Part shown: piece after piece, positions 48,864 through 57,287 of the stretch
Numbering within the stretch: the first letter of the stretch is position 1
Layout of the letters: each line of letters opens with the position of its first letter
Assembly: GCF_010894435.1 (NCBI RefSeq)
Contig: NZ_JAAIXZ010000003.1
Location: forward strand, 372,001-436,000
Origin: Pyxidicoccus trucidator
GTDB lineage: Bacteria > Myxococcota > Myxococcia > Myxococcales > Myxococcaceae
DNA: 64,000 nt
Reading direction: 5' to 3'
Translations under genes and position numbers: made by a program
Notes under the pieces: model-generated
The model's input: the letters and a program-made list of their open reading frames with translations, nothing else
Told to the model about the DNA's origin: nothing
The model's database searches: none

Positions 48864-49592
48864 ATGGAACAGCCCACGCGCCCGGCCCCGGAAGAGGGCA
48901 CCATCCAGGTACTGCTCGTCGAGGATGACGAGCGGCTGGCCCGGCTCACCAGCCGCTACCTCCAGGAGCACGGCGTCATCGTCACCGTGGCCCACTCCGG
49001 CACCGACGCGCTCGCGGAGGCCAGCCGCCACGTCTTCGACGTCGTCCTGCTGGACTTGATGCTGCCCGGCCGCGACGGCCTGGAGGTGTGCCGCGAGCTT
49101 CGCGGCCGCACCGACGTGCCCATCATCATGGTCACCGCGCGCGGTGAGGAGGCCGACCGGGTGCTCGGTCTGGAGACGGGCGCGGACGACTACCTCGCCA
49201 AGCCGTACTCGTCTCGCGAGCTGCTGGCCCGCATCCGCGCCCAGGTGCGACGCGCCCGCGGCAAGGCCGGCCCCGCCACCCAGCCCGTGCAGGCGGGGCG
49301 GCTGGTGCTGGACCCCCGCAGCCTCCGCGCCACGCTGGACGGCAAGCCGCTGCACCTCACCACGTATGAGTTCGGCCTGCTGCGCGTACTCGCCGAGCGT
49401 GCCGGGCGCGTGCTCAGCCGCGAGCAGCTCCTGGACCTGGTGAAGGGCAGCGCGGACGAGGTGTTCGACCGCTCGGTGGACGTCCACATCTTCCGGCTCC
49501 GGCAGAAGCTGGAGGTGGACCCGCGCAACCCCACGCTGCTCAAGACGGTGCGCGGGGCGGGCTACATGCTCGCCACCGGGGACGAGGCTTGA
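48864..49592 (+). CDS. OmpR/PhoB-family response regulator (CpxR-like)
   Basis: A 242-residue regulator. The receiver domain (residues 15-125) has the acidic pair VEDDE, the phospho-acceptor Asp in VLLDLMLPG, Thr in MVTARG, and Lys in YLAKPYSSREL. A winged-helix DNA-binding domain follows (145-238, with HLTTYEFGLLRVLAE and FDRSVDVHIFRLRQKLE). An in-frame ATG six codons upstream (48846) also has a good ribosome-binding site. Both starts are possible. It is coupled to the downstream histidine kinase by a TTGA overlap, and faces the divergent Spy-like gene across a repeated operator. Confidence 0.92.
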   Translation: MEQPTRPAPEEGTIQVLLVEDDERLARLTSRYLQEHGVIVTVAHSGTDALAEASRHVFDVVLLDLMLPGRDGLEVCRELRGRTDVPIIMVTARGEEADRVLGLETGADDYLAKPYSSRELLARIRAQVRRARGKAGPATQPVQAGRLVLDPRSLRATLDGKPLHLTTYEFGLLRVLAERAGRVLSREQLLDLVKGSADEVFDRSVDVHIFRLRQKLEVDPRNPTLLKTVRGAGYMLATGDEA

Positions 49593-50974
49593 GCCCTCCG
49601 CGTCGTGGGTTCTCCTTCTGGCGTCCCGGCCGGCTGCTGCTGCGCATCTACCTGGTGGGGTTGGCGCAGCTCGTGCTCGTCAGCCTCGTGCTGTACTTCG
49701 CGCGCACGCTCGTGGTGGAGCGGCCCTTCCGGCACGGCTTCGCGCGCAACGCGCATTACAACGTCCGCGAGTGGGCGGAGCTGCGGAGCGACCCGGCCGC
49801 GCTCCAGGCCTCGCTGGACCGGGCGGCGCGGCTGCTCGACGCGCAGGTGACACTGAGGGACGTGTCGGGGCGGCTCATCGCCACCAACATGGCGCGGCCC
49901 GCTCCGGCCCTGAGCGCCGCCGAGGTCCAGCAGCTCTCCCGGCATCTCCCTCCGCCCCCCGGCCCGCCGCGTCCGTTCCTCGCGGTGCCCATTCCCGAGC
50001 GTGGGCCGGTGGAGGCGTACGCCATCCTGCTCATGCGCCCGCCGGGGCCGCCCCCGGAGAACACCTCGCTGGTGGTGGTGGCGGTGCTGGTGTGTACGGC
50101 GATTACGTCCCTGGCCTTCGCGCGCACGCTGGCGGGGCCCCTGCAGCGGCTGGCACAGGTGGCGCGGGACTTCGGCGCGGGGAAGCTGGACACGCGCGCC
50201 GGCTTCCGCCGCCGCGACGAGCTGGGCGAGGTGGCCGAGGCCTTCGACGAGATGGCCGGCCGCATCACCCACCTGCTGCGCAGCCAGAAGGAGCTGCTGG
50301 CCAACGTGTCGCACGAGCTGCGCACGCCGCTGGCCCGCATCCGCGTGGCGCTGGACCTGGCCGCCGAGGGTGACGCCGCCACCGCGCGCGAGCTGCTGCC
50401 CGACCTCACCGAGGACCTGTCCGAGCTGGAGCGGCTGGTGGAGGACGTGCTCACCACCGCGCGGCTGGACCTGGCCACGGGAGGTCCAGGCACCGGCGCG
50501 CTCACGCTCCGCATGGACCGCGTGGATGCGCGGACGCTGGTGGACAAGGCCGCCGGTCGCTTCCGCTCGTCCCGGCCTGGACACCGGCTGGAGGTGAGCG
50601 TGGACGAGGGCCTGCCCGCGCTGGAGGCGGACCCGGTGCTGCTGCGGCGCGTGCTGGACAACCTGCTCGACAACGCGGGGAAGTACTCCGAGCCCGGCAC
50701 TCCCGTGCTGTTGCGGGCCCGCACGGTGGGGACCGGCCTCCAGTTCGAGGTGACGGACCAGGGCATCGGCATCGACGCGGCGGACCTGGACCGCGTCGGC
50801 ACGCCCTTCTACCGCACGGACCGCAGCCGCGCCCGGAGGACGGGCGGTGTGGGACTGGGGCTCGCATTGGCCCGGCGCATCGTGGACGCGCACGGGGGGA
50901 CGCTGACGCTGGAGAGCCGGCCCGGTGAGGGCACCACCGTCCGCATCGACCTGCCGGGCATCCCAGAGCCCTGA
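49589..50974 (+). CDS. Sensor histidine kinase (CpxA-like), TTG start
   Basis: A 461-residue membrane kinase starting at a TTG that overlaps the regulator's stop (TTGA), with GACGAGG just upstream. TM1 is near residues 18-38. A short periplasmic sensor region with a Pro-rich part follows. TM2 is near 150-175, then HAMP (about 175-228), HisKA with the phospho-acceptor in NVSHELRTPLARIR, and HATPase with the N box DNLLDNAGKYSEP, G1 DQGIGID and G2 GVGLGLALARRIVDAHGG. The small periplasmic domain and the Spy-like neighbour fit an envelope-stress sensor of the Cpx type. Confidence 0.92.
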   Translation: MSPPRRGFSFWRPGRLLLRIYLVGLAQLVLVSLVLYFARTLVVERPFRHGFARNAHYNVREWAELRSDPAALQASLDRAARLLDAQVTLRDVSGRLIATNMARPAPALSAAEVQQLSRHLPPPPGPPRPFLAVPIPERGPVEAYAILLMRPPGPPPENTSLVVVAVLVCTAITSLAFARTLAGPLQRLAQVARDFGAGKLDTRAGFRRRDELGEVAEAFDEMAGRITHLLRSQKELLANVSHELRTPLARIRVALDLAAEGDAATARELLPDLTEDLSELERLVEDVLTTARLDLATGGPGTGALTLRMDRVDARTLVDKAAGRFRSSRPGHRLEVSVDEGLPALEADPVLLRRVLDNLLDNAGKYSEPGTPVLLRARTVGTGLQFEVTDQGIGIDAADLDRVGTPFYRTDRSRARRTGGVGLGLALARRIVDAHGGTLTLESRPGEGTTVRIDLPGIPEP

Positions 50975-50995
50975 GCCGGGCCGGGCCGCTCCTGG

Positions 50996-51595
50996 CTACA
51001 GCGTGACGTGGAAGGTGGTGGTGGCCCGGGCCGCGTCATGGCGGAGCACCTCCACCCGTGCCGCGGGCGCGCCGGCTCGCTGGAGGGCGGCGGTGAGCAG
51101 GCCGCGGATGAAGTGGGGTGGCTCCGTTGGCAGCCCCGGGGCCCTGGCGAACTCCGCCACGGGGCGGAGGAGCAATTCCCAGCCCGTGTCCTCGCTTCGC
51201 GGCGTCACTCCGGCCTCGAGGACGTTGGTGGTGGTGCGGAGGTTGTGGGACATGCGCAGCAGCATCCGCTCCGCGCCCACCACCCGCGCGAGGTCATCCA
51301 TGGCGGCGCCCAGCTTCGAGTGTCGCGCGTGAACGATGAAGCGCTGGCCGAGTGCGTACTCGGCCTCCTCCGTCCGTGCGGGCATGAACGTGGCGCCCGC
51401 GAGCAGGTGGATGGCCTGTGGCCACATCGCGTAGGGGTAGGCGGCATTCAGGGGGCGGAGCGCCGACACCCCGATTCGCTCCAGCGCCGCGAGCGTGTCC
51501 GAGGTCAGAGGTGCCGCCGCCGCCAGCAGCGTCTCCAGCGCATGTCCGAACACCACCGGCTCACGACCCGCCGGCTGCGCCATCACCGTTTCCAT
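50996..51595 (-). CDS. DUF2378/TIGR02265-family protein
   Basis: A 199-residue protein of a family (about 200 residues) known almost only from myxobacteria, in which many paralogues occur per genome. Visible family features are the N-terminal GHALETLLAAA, the central RPLNAAYPYAMWPQAIHLLAG, the ALGQRFI segment and the C-terminal Phe-His-Val-type strand (TTTFHVTL). Function is unknown. No signal or membrane segment is present. METVMAQ or the internal M5 may be the start. It is convergent with the Cpx-like kinase (21-base gap) and next to the second repeat locus. Confidence 0.85.
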   Translation of the reverse strand: METVMAQPAGREPVVFGHALETLLAAAAPLTSDTLAALERIGVSALRPLNAAYPYAMWPQAIHLLAGATFMPARTEEAEYALGQRFIVHARHSKLGAAMDDLARVVGAERMLLRMSHNLRTTTNVLEAGVTPRSEDTGWELLLRPVAEFARAPGLPTEPPHFIRGLLTAALQRAGAPAARVEVLRHDAARATTTFHVTL

Positions 51596-51710
51596 CCTTC
51601 ACCTCGGTCGAGATAGGTGCCGGGAGCACCCGGTGGGACGCCGTGGATAACAGTGGCCCTGTTTCCGTGCCTTGCCGTCGTATTTCGGGAGATATCGGAG
51701 GGCGCGTACG

Positions 51711-52030
51711 TGTGTCACAGCTGTGTCTCGGTTGCGGTGGTGCAAGAGGTTCAAAGGCCATGCCGCACAGGGTTTCGCCCTCCGTGCCCCTGGGATTGCG
51801 GACGTCTGGAATGAACGTCCCTTTCGCTGCCCCGCACCAGGGGGCTCCTGTGAGCTCGGGAGAACAGACGCCTGGGATGAACGTTTCTTGGGCAGTCCCC
51901 CGCACCGGGGCGCGCCCTGTGTCTTCGGGAGAACAGACACCTGGAACGAACGTTCCTTCCGGCGGACTGCCTGCGCCGGGGAGCCAGGCCCTCTGACGCA
52001 GGATGGCGGAAGCCCGGAATAACCATTCCT
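51711..52030 (+). repeat. Repeat locus 2 of the GGAACGAACGTTCC element
   Basis: Four cores lie at 51808-51820 (GGAATGAACGTCC), 51874-51887 (GGGATGAACGTTTC), 51943-51956 (exact GGAACGAACGTTCC followed by TTCCGG) and 52016-52029 (GGAATAACCATTCC). They are embedded in units of 66-73 bases that include TCGGGAGAACAGACRCCTGG and CCCGCACCRGGG. The segment 51711-51740 matches 3601-3630 at repeat locus 1. The rest of the 538-base gap (51596-52139) holds nothing else recognisable. Confidence 0.75.
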
Positions 52031-52139
52031 TCCGTCCCCCATGCTCGCCCTGGGAGGGCTCACGTCGCCCCGATAGCGCCGTGTAGGGGGCGCTGGCATC
52101 CTGGGTGGACGTACGGAGAACGGGGCGCGGGAGATGCAG

Positions 52140-53018
52140 ATGCGGGCAGCAGGTGTGGCAGGGATGATGCTTCTGATGGCGTGCGCGGGCACGGGTGGGG
52201 CCACCCGTGAGCCTCCCGTCGTGACGCAGGGCGAGGGAGGTCGGCCCGTCGTCATCGCGCGCTCCTACACGCTCGAGTCGAGCGTGCTGAAGGAGACCCG
52301 GCGCATCAACGTGTACGTGCCGCCGAGCTACGCGGACGGGCAGACCCGGCTCCCCGTGCTGTACCTCCTGGACGGCGGGGAGCAGGAAGACTTCCCCCAC
52401 ATCACCGGCCTCGCCCAGCTCGCGAGCCTCAACCACGCGATGCGGGAGATGATGGTCGTCGGCATCGAGGGCACGGACCGCAAGCGGGACTTCACCTTCC
52501 CGTCCTCGGACCCGGTCGACCGGAAGGAGCTTCCGACGAGCGGGGGCTCCGCGGCCTTCCGAGAGTTCCTCGCCCGCGAGCTGAAGCCGTGGGTCGAGGC
52601 GCGCTACCGCACGACCGGAGAGTCCGCCATCATCGGCGAGTCCCTGGCGGGCCTCTTCATCGTGGAGACCTTCCTGAGCCAGCCGGAGCTCTTCGAGCGC
52701 TACATCGCCGTGAGCCCGAGCCTGTGGTGGGACAACCAGTCGCTCGCGAAGGAGTCCGCCACGCGACTGCGCGCGCATCCGGCGGGCTCGCGCGTGCTGT
52801 ACCTGTCCATCGGCGACGAAGGTGGCGGCATGCAGGAGGGAGTGGACGCCCTGGTCGGCGCCCTGAAGGCGCATGCACCCGCCGGCCTGCAGTGGCACTA
52901 CGAGCCGCTGCCGGGCGAGCATCACCACACGGTCTACCATCCGGCGGCGTTCCGGGCGGTGCGCGCGCTGTTCCCCGTGCCTCCGAAGGAAGCCCAGGCT
53001 CCCGGCGGGGCTCCCTGA
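52140..53018 (+). CDS. Lipoprotein esterase of the putative-esterase (IroE/BesA-like) family
   Basis: A 292-residue protein. The signal sequence ends in LLMACAG (lipobox Cys near 15). The esterase-D/IroE-type hydrolase domain has NVYVPPSYADG, VLYLLDGGEQED, the nucleophile elbow GESLAGLF (Ser, family-typical GxSxxG), YIAVSPSLWWDN, and His in PGEHHHTVYHPA. Family members hydrolyse siderophore esters or other phosphate-free esters. The substrate here is open. Of two in-frame ATGs I chose the second, because GGGAG lies six bases before it and directly abuts the first. It stands just downstream of repeat locus 2. Confidence 0.85.
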   Translation: MRAAGVAGMMLLMACAGTGGATREPPVVTQGEGGRPVVIARSYTLESSVLKETRRINVYVPPSYADGQTRLPVLYLLDGGEQEDFPHITGLAQLASLNHAMREMMVVGIEGTDRKRDFTFPSSDPVDRKELPTSGGSAAFREFLARELKPWVEARYRTTGESAIIGESLAGLFIVETFLSQPELFERYIAVSPSLWWDNQSLAKESATRLRAHPAGSRVLYLSIGDEGGGMQEGVDALVGALKAHAPAGLQWHYEPLPGEHHHTVYHPAAFRAVRALFPVPPKEAQAPGGAP

Positions 53019-53107
53019 GCGAAGCCCTTCCGGTTCCATCGAGGTCCAGGAGGGCTCTCCACCCCGTGGCTTGCTCGTAGCCTCGGGGGATGCCCGCTCC
53101 GGCCGCC

Positions 53108-54754
53108 CTACGAGCGCGGCTTGCCCGTCGCCGTGAAGCGCGCCGCCAGCTCCTTCAGCCGTGACGCCCGCGTGCGCAGGTCCTCCACGGAGCGGGCAAT
53201 CTGCCGCACCCCGTCCACCGACTCCGTCGAGCGCACCGAGAGCTGATGGATGCGCCCGGCGAGGCTCTCTCCGGAAGCGGACTGGCGCGCGTTCTCCTCC
53301 GCCATCCGCTCCACGTGCCCGCCAATCTCCCGCACTCCGGCCACCAGCCGCGCGAGCGCGTCGCCCGCCGCGGAGGACAGTCCCAGGCCCTCGCGCACCT
53401 TGGCCGTGCCCTGCCGCATCAGCTCCGCCGCCGCCGCCGTGTCCGCCTCGTTCTGACCGAGCAGCGACTGCACCTGCCCCGCCGCCTCGCGCGTGCGGTG
53501 CGCCAGCTTGCGCACCTCACCGGCCACCACCGAGAAGCCCTTGCCGTGCTGGCCCGCGCGCGCCGCTTCAATCGCCGTGTTCACCGCCAGCATCTGCGTC
53601 TCGTCCGCCACCTGCTGGATGAGCCGCAGCATCTCCCCCGTCACCCGCCCGGACGCCTGCAGCCGCGCCACCGTCCGCGCCGACTGCTCCACCACGTCCA
53701 CGATTTCCGCCATCTTCTTCGACGCGTGGCCCACCGCCGTGCCGCCCTCGCGCGCCACCTCGCCGTTGTCCGCCGCCGTCTCCGCCGCCGTGCGTGCCGC
53801 CTGCGCGCCCTGTGACACCCGCGCGCTCATCCCCTGCACCGCCTCCGCCGTGCGCTGGAGCGACTCGGACTGCTCGCGCGTGGTGAGCGACAGCGCGTCC
53901 GCCGACACGCGGATGCGCTCGGCGTCCGCCGCCGTCGCCCCCGCCGCGTCCACCAGCGCCCCCACCACCTCTCGCAGCCCCGCCACCATTCCGTTGAAGG
54001 CCTCCGTCAGCCGGCCCACCTCGTCCTCGGAGCGCACCTCCACCCGCACGTCCAAATCCCCGCGCGCCACCCGGTGCGCCGCGTCCGCGAGCGCCCGCAC
54101 CGGCCGCACCACCCGCCGCGACACGTACGCCCCCGCCAGCAGGGCCAGCAGCAGCGCGCCGCCCACCGCCAGGAGGATGCGCTGGCGCACCTGGGCCACC
54201 TCGCGGTCGATGTCCTCCACGTACACGCCCGTGCCCAGCACCCACCCCCACGGCTGGAAGAGCTTCACGTAGCTCTCCTTGGGGATGGCGTCCGGCGAGC
54301 CCGGCCGCGTGGCCGCGTACGCCAGCGAGCCCTCGCCCTTCGCGTGCGCCAGCGTGACGATGTCCACGAACACCGCCCGGCCGCGCACGTCGCGGTAGCC
54401 CTTCAGGTCCTTGCCCAGCATGGCCGGCAGGTGCGGGTGCATGACCAGCTTCGTGTCCAAATCATTCACCCAGAAGTACTCCACCCCCGAGTAGCGCAGC
54501 CCCTGGAGCAGCGCCGCCGCCTGGGCCTGCGCCTCCTGTCGCGTCAGCGTCCCGGCCCGCTCCCGCGCCTCGTACGCCTCCAGCACGCCGTAGGCCGTCT
54601 CCACCGCCTGGCGCAGGCCGCGCACCCGGTCCGCCCGGAGCTGCTCCCGAAGCTGTGGCAGCACATAGCCGAGGATGGCGAGCAGCAGCGGCAGCGCCAC
54701 CACGCCCATCGCTACACAGAGCTTCGCCAGCAGGCTGCGCCGTCCCAGGGACAT
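53108..54754 (-). CDS. Methyl-accepting chemotaxis protein with single Cache sensor
   Basis: A 548-residue chemoreceptor. TM1 spans residues 10-30. A periplasmic sCache-type domain follows (about 35-190, with GVEYFWVNDLDTKLVMHP and LFQPWGWVLGTGVYVEDID), then TM2 near 193-213, HAMP (to about 265) and a methyl-accepting helical hairpin with the signalling tip MLAVNTAIEAARAGQHGKGFSVVA. There is no C-terminal pentapeptide for CheR tethering. It signals to a CheA-CheW complex, for chemotaxis or another Che pathway. No che genes are nearby. Ligands of this Cache type are often small organic acids, but nothing proves that here. Confidence 0.92.
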   Translation of the reverse strand: MSLGRRSLLAKLCVAMGVVALPLLLAILGYVLPQLREQLRADRVRGLRQAVETAYGVLEAYEARERAGTLTRQEAQAQAAALLQGLRYSGVEYFWVNDLDTKLVMHPHLPAMLGKDLKGYRDVRGRAVFVDIVTLAHAKGEGSLAYAATRPGSPDAIPKESYVKLFQPWGWVLGTGVYVEDIDREVAQVRQRILLAVGGALLLALLAGAYVSRRVVRPVRALADAAHRVARGDLDVRVEVRSEDEVGRLTEAFNGMVAGLREVVGALVDAAGATAADAERIRVSADALSLTTREQSESLQRTAEAVQGMSARVSQGAQAARTAAETAADNGEVAREGGTAVGHASKKMAEIVDVVEQSARTVARLQASGRVTGEMLRLIQQVADETQMLAVNTAIEAARAGQHGKGFSVVAGEVRKLAHRTREAAGQVQSLLGQNEADTAAAAELMRQGTAKVREGLGLSSAAGDALARLVAGVREIGGHVERMAEENARQSASGESLAGRIHQLSVRSTESVDGVRQIARSVEDLRTRASRLKELAARFTATGKPRS

Positions 54755-55365
54755 CGCAAGCCAGCGTAGCCCGCTCCCATTCCCCCCGCTCACGCTCGGG
54801 GGCCTGCCTCCCTGGCTGGCACCACCCGGCGTCCCACGCTCCGGCCCGCACGCACACCGGAAGTGCGGCGCCCGGCGACGGAATTGCCCGGCTTCCTGCT
54901 TGGGCGTGGAGCCTGAGCCCGAGTCGGTGTGCGGTGCGGCCCTGCCGGGAAGGTCCGCAACCGGGGCCGTGAGGCCTCCGAAAATGGTTGCCATGAGGTC
55001 TGCCTGGCCGGGTCCTCCAGGCCACCGGGGCGATGAAAGGGCGATAAAAGGCCGCTGCGGTGAGCCAACCCTGGGGGGAGGAGCCGGGGACAGGACTTGC
55101 CGGCACCGTAGGAAAGTCGCCGTCCAACGTTATAGGTCACCCGCGTTCCGGGCCCTTCCTGCGTGCGGGAGGGACTCCGAGAGCCCTCCCCCGAGGGGCG
55201 TTCCGTCGAGGGAGGCACGCTGCCGACACGGCCATGCGAACCCCGAGAGTCCACCTCGTGGGCAGCAACCCTACGGGTGAACAACTTGAGGCTGACCCGG
55301 CAAGTTCTGTCTGTCTGCCTCCATACGTCCTATGCCAGCGACCAAACGTTTCGGGTCGGTAAGGC
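54755..55365. other. 611-bp divergent intergenic region
   Basis: The region separates the chemoreceptor and XRE genes. Open frames exist on both strands but show no family similarity or good ribosome-binding sites. No repeat or strong hairpin was found. Promoters for both genes are expected here. None could be assigned with confidence. Confidence 0.35.
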
Positions 55366-55734
55366 ATGGACAAGAAACTCGCAACCACCATTGGAGCAGC
55401 GGCGCGCGCCGCCCGGACCCGTCTGGAGCTCACGCAGGCCGACGTCGCCGAGCGCATCGATGTGGCCACCGAGGTCTACGGGCGCCTGGAGCGCGGCGGC
55501 ATGCTGCCCAGCGTCCAGACGCTGCTGAAGCTGTGCCACGAGCTGCACGTCTCCGCGGACGAGCTGCTGGGCCTGGCTTCGCACGGCAACGCCAACACCT
55601 CGCGCGCCGCGGAGCCGCCGCCCTCGCCCCAGGAGCGGCCCGAAGTCAGGCGCCTGCTGCGCACCGTGCGCCAGCTGGACCCCTCGAAGGTGAAGCTGCT
55701 GGGCCTCGTCGCCAACGCGCTGGGCCGGCGCTGA
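55366..55734 (+). CDS. XRE-family helix-turn-helix regulator (paralogue)
   Basis: A 122-residue protein. The XRE domain is at residues 10-66 (RTRLELTQADVAERIDVA, then YGRLERGGMLPSVQTL). A Pro-rich linker and a short helical tail (VRRLLRTVRQLDPSKVKLL) follow. It is closely related in layout to the regulator at 31913-32269. There is no good ribosome-binding site at the ATG, although the domain starts right after it. It converges with the hybrid kinase operon, leaving 26 bases. Confidence 0.87.
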   Translation: MDKKLATTIGAAARAARTRLELTQADVAERIDVATEVYGRLERGGMLPSVQTLLKLCHELHVSADELLGLASHGNANTSRAAEPPPSPQERPEVRRLLRTVRQLDPSKVKLLGLVANALGRR

Positions 55735-55760
55735 AGCACTGCGCCCCCCGCGTCACCGCC

Positions 55761-57287
55761 TCACAGCGCTGACAGGAGCCGATCCAACTCGTCTGGCTTC
55801 ACCGGCTTGACGAGGTGCAGGTCGAAGCCCGCGCGCAGGGCGCGGTCCTGCCCCTCCGGACCGCCGTAGCCCGTAATCGCCACCAGCCGGATGCTCTGGC
55901 CCACCCGCGAGCGCAGCTCCTGCGCCACCCGGTAGCCGTCCATCCCCGGCAGGCCGATGTCCACCAGCGCCAGCTCCGGGAACTGCGTCAGCGCCAGGGC
56001 CAGGCCCTGGAGGCCGTCCGGCGCCACCACCACCTGGTGGCCCCACAGCTCCAGCAAGTCCCTCATGGCCTGCCGCGCGTCCGAGTTGTCCTCCACGAGG
56101 AGGATGCGCCGCCCGCGCCGCTTGTCCGTGCCCCGGCTCGGGTCGGCGGAGAGGCCCGCCTCGTGCAGCAGCGGCAGCTTCACCACGAACTCGCTGCCCC
56201 GGCCCGGGCCGTCGCTGAGGGCGTGCACTTCGCCGTCGTGCATCTGCACCAGCTTGCGCACCAGCGTCAGGCCGATGCCCAGGCCCCCGCGCGAGCGCTC
56301 CAGGGACGTGTCCGCCTGGGCGAACAGGTCGAAGATGTAGGGCAGCACGTCCGCGGCAATGCCGATGCCGGTGTCCCGCACCCGCACCACCGCCTTCGCC
56401 GAGCCGTCCACGCCCTCGCGCTCCACGCGCAGGCTGATGGAGCCGCCGTCCGTGTACTTGGCGGCGTTGTCCAGCAGGTTGGTGAAGACCTGCTCCAGCC
56501 GCGTGGCGTCCGCGTTCACCCACAGCGGGACGGAGGGCAGCGACACCTCCAGGCCCAGCCCGCGCGACTCGGCGATGGGGCGCGCCACCTGGAGCACCTG
56601 CTGCAGGACGGAGAGCAGGTCCACCCGGCCGTTTCGCAGCTCCACCCTGTCGCGGGTGATGCGGCTCACGTCCAGCAGGTCATCCACCAGCCGGGCCAGG
56701 TGGTGCGTCTGCCGCTGGATGATGCCGCGCATGCGCGCTTCCTTGGCGTCGTCCGTGGGCTTGCGCTCCAGGATGCCAATGGCCGTCATGATGGCGGCCA
56801 GCGGGTTGCGCAGCTCGTGGGCCAGCATGGCGAGGAACTCGTCCTTGCGCCGGTCCATCTCCGCCAGCTCCTCGGCGCGCAGGCGCGCGGCCTGCTCCGC
56901 GTGGCGCAGGCGCAGCAGCGACTTCACCGTGGCGATGAGCTCCGCGGCCTCGAAGGGCTGGGTGAGGTAGGCGTCCGCGCCGCCGTCCAGGGCGCGGACC
57001 TTCTTGTCCGACGAGACGAAGGTGGCGGACGTGTGCAGCACCGCCATGGCCGCGGTGCCGGGGTTGGCGCGCAGCCGCTCGCAGACCTCGTAGCCGCTGA
57101 TGTCGGGCAGCTTCACGTCCAGGACGACGACGTCCGGGCGGTGCTGCTCCGCCACGAGCAGCGCGCTCAGGCCGGTGGCGGCCTCCAGCACCCGGAAGCC
57201 CGACATCTCCAGGATGCGGTTGACGAGGTACCGGTTGGCGTCGTCGTCGTTGACGTTGAGGACGGTGGCCAGTCGGGGCTCAACCAC
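55761..57287 (-). CDS. Hybrid histidine kinase with two receiver domains (REC-HisKA-HATPase-REC)
   Basis: A 508-residue soluble protein. An N-terminal receiver (1-125, phospho-acceptor Asp in VVVLDVKLPD) is followed by a HisKA helix pair with His in AMLAHELRNPLAAIM, and a HATPase domain (about 255-370, N box NLLDNAAKYTDGG, G1 DTGIGIA, G2 GGLGIGLTLVRKLVQMHDG). A C-terminal receiver (395-508, ILLVEDN, Asp in LALVDIGLPGMDG, Lys near LHLVKPV) completes it. No membrane segment or DNA-binding domain is present. It is the last gene of a four-gene cassette, overlapping the upstream kinase by 8 bases, so it is probably fed by that kinase. Confidence 0.92.
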   Translation of the reverse strand: MVEPRLATVLNVNDDDANRYLVNRILEMSGFRVLEAATGLSALLVAEQHRPDVVVLDVKLPDISGYEVCERLRANPGTAAMAVLHTSATFVSSDKKVRALDGGADAYLTQPFEAAELIATVKSLLRLRHAEQAARLRAEELAEMDRRKDEFLAMLAHELRNPLAAIMTAIGILERKPTDDAKEARMRGIIQRQTHHLARLVDDLLDVSRITRDRVELRNGRVDLLSVLQQVLQVARPIAESRGLGLEVSLPSVPLWVNADATRLEQVFTNLLDNAAKYTDGGSISLRVEREGVDGSAKAVVRVRDTGIGIAADVLPYIFDLFAQADTSLERSRGGLGIGLTLVRKLVQMHDGEVHALSDGPGRGSEFVVKLPLLHEAGLSADPSRGTDKRRGRRILLVEDNSDARQAMRDLLELWGHQVVVAPDGLQGLALALTQFPELALVDIGLPGMDGYRVAQELRSRVGQSIRLVAITGYGGPEGQDRALRAGFDLHLVKPVKPDELDRLLSAL

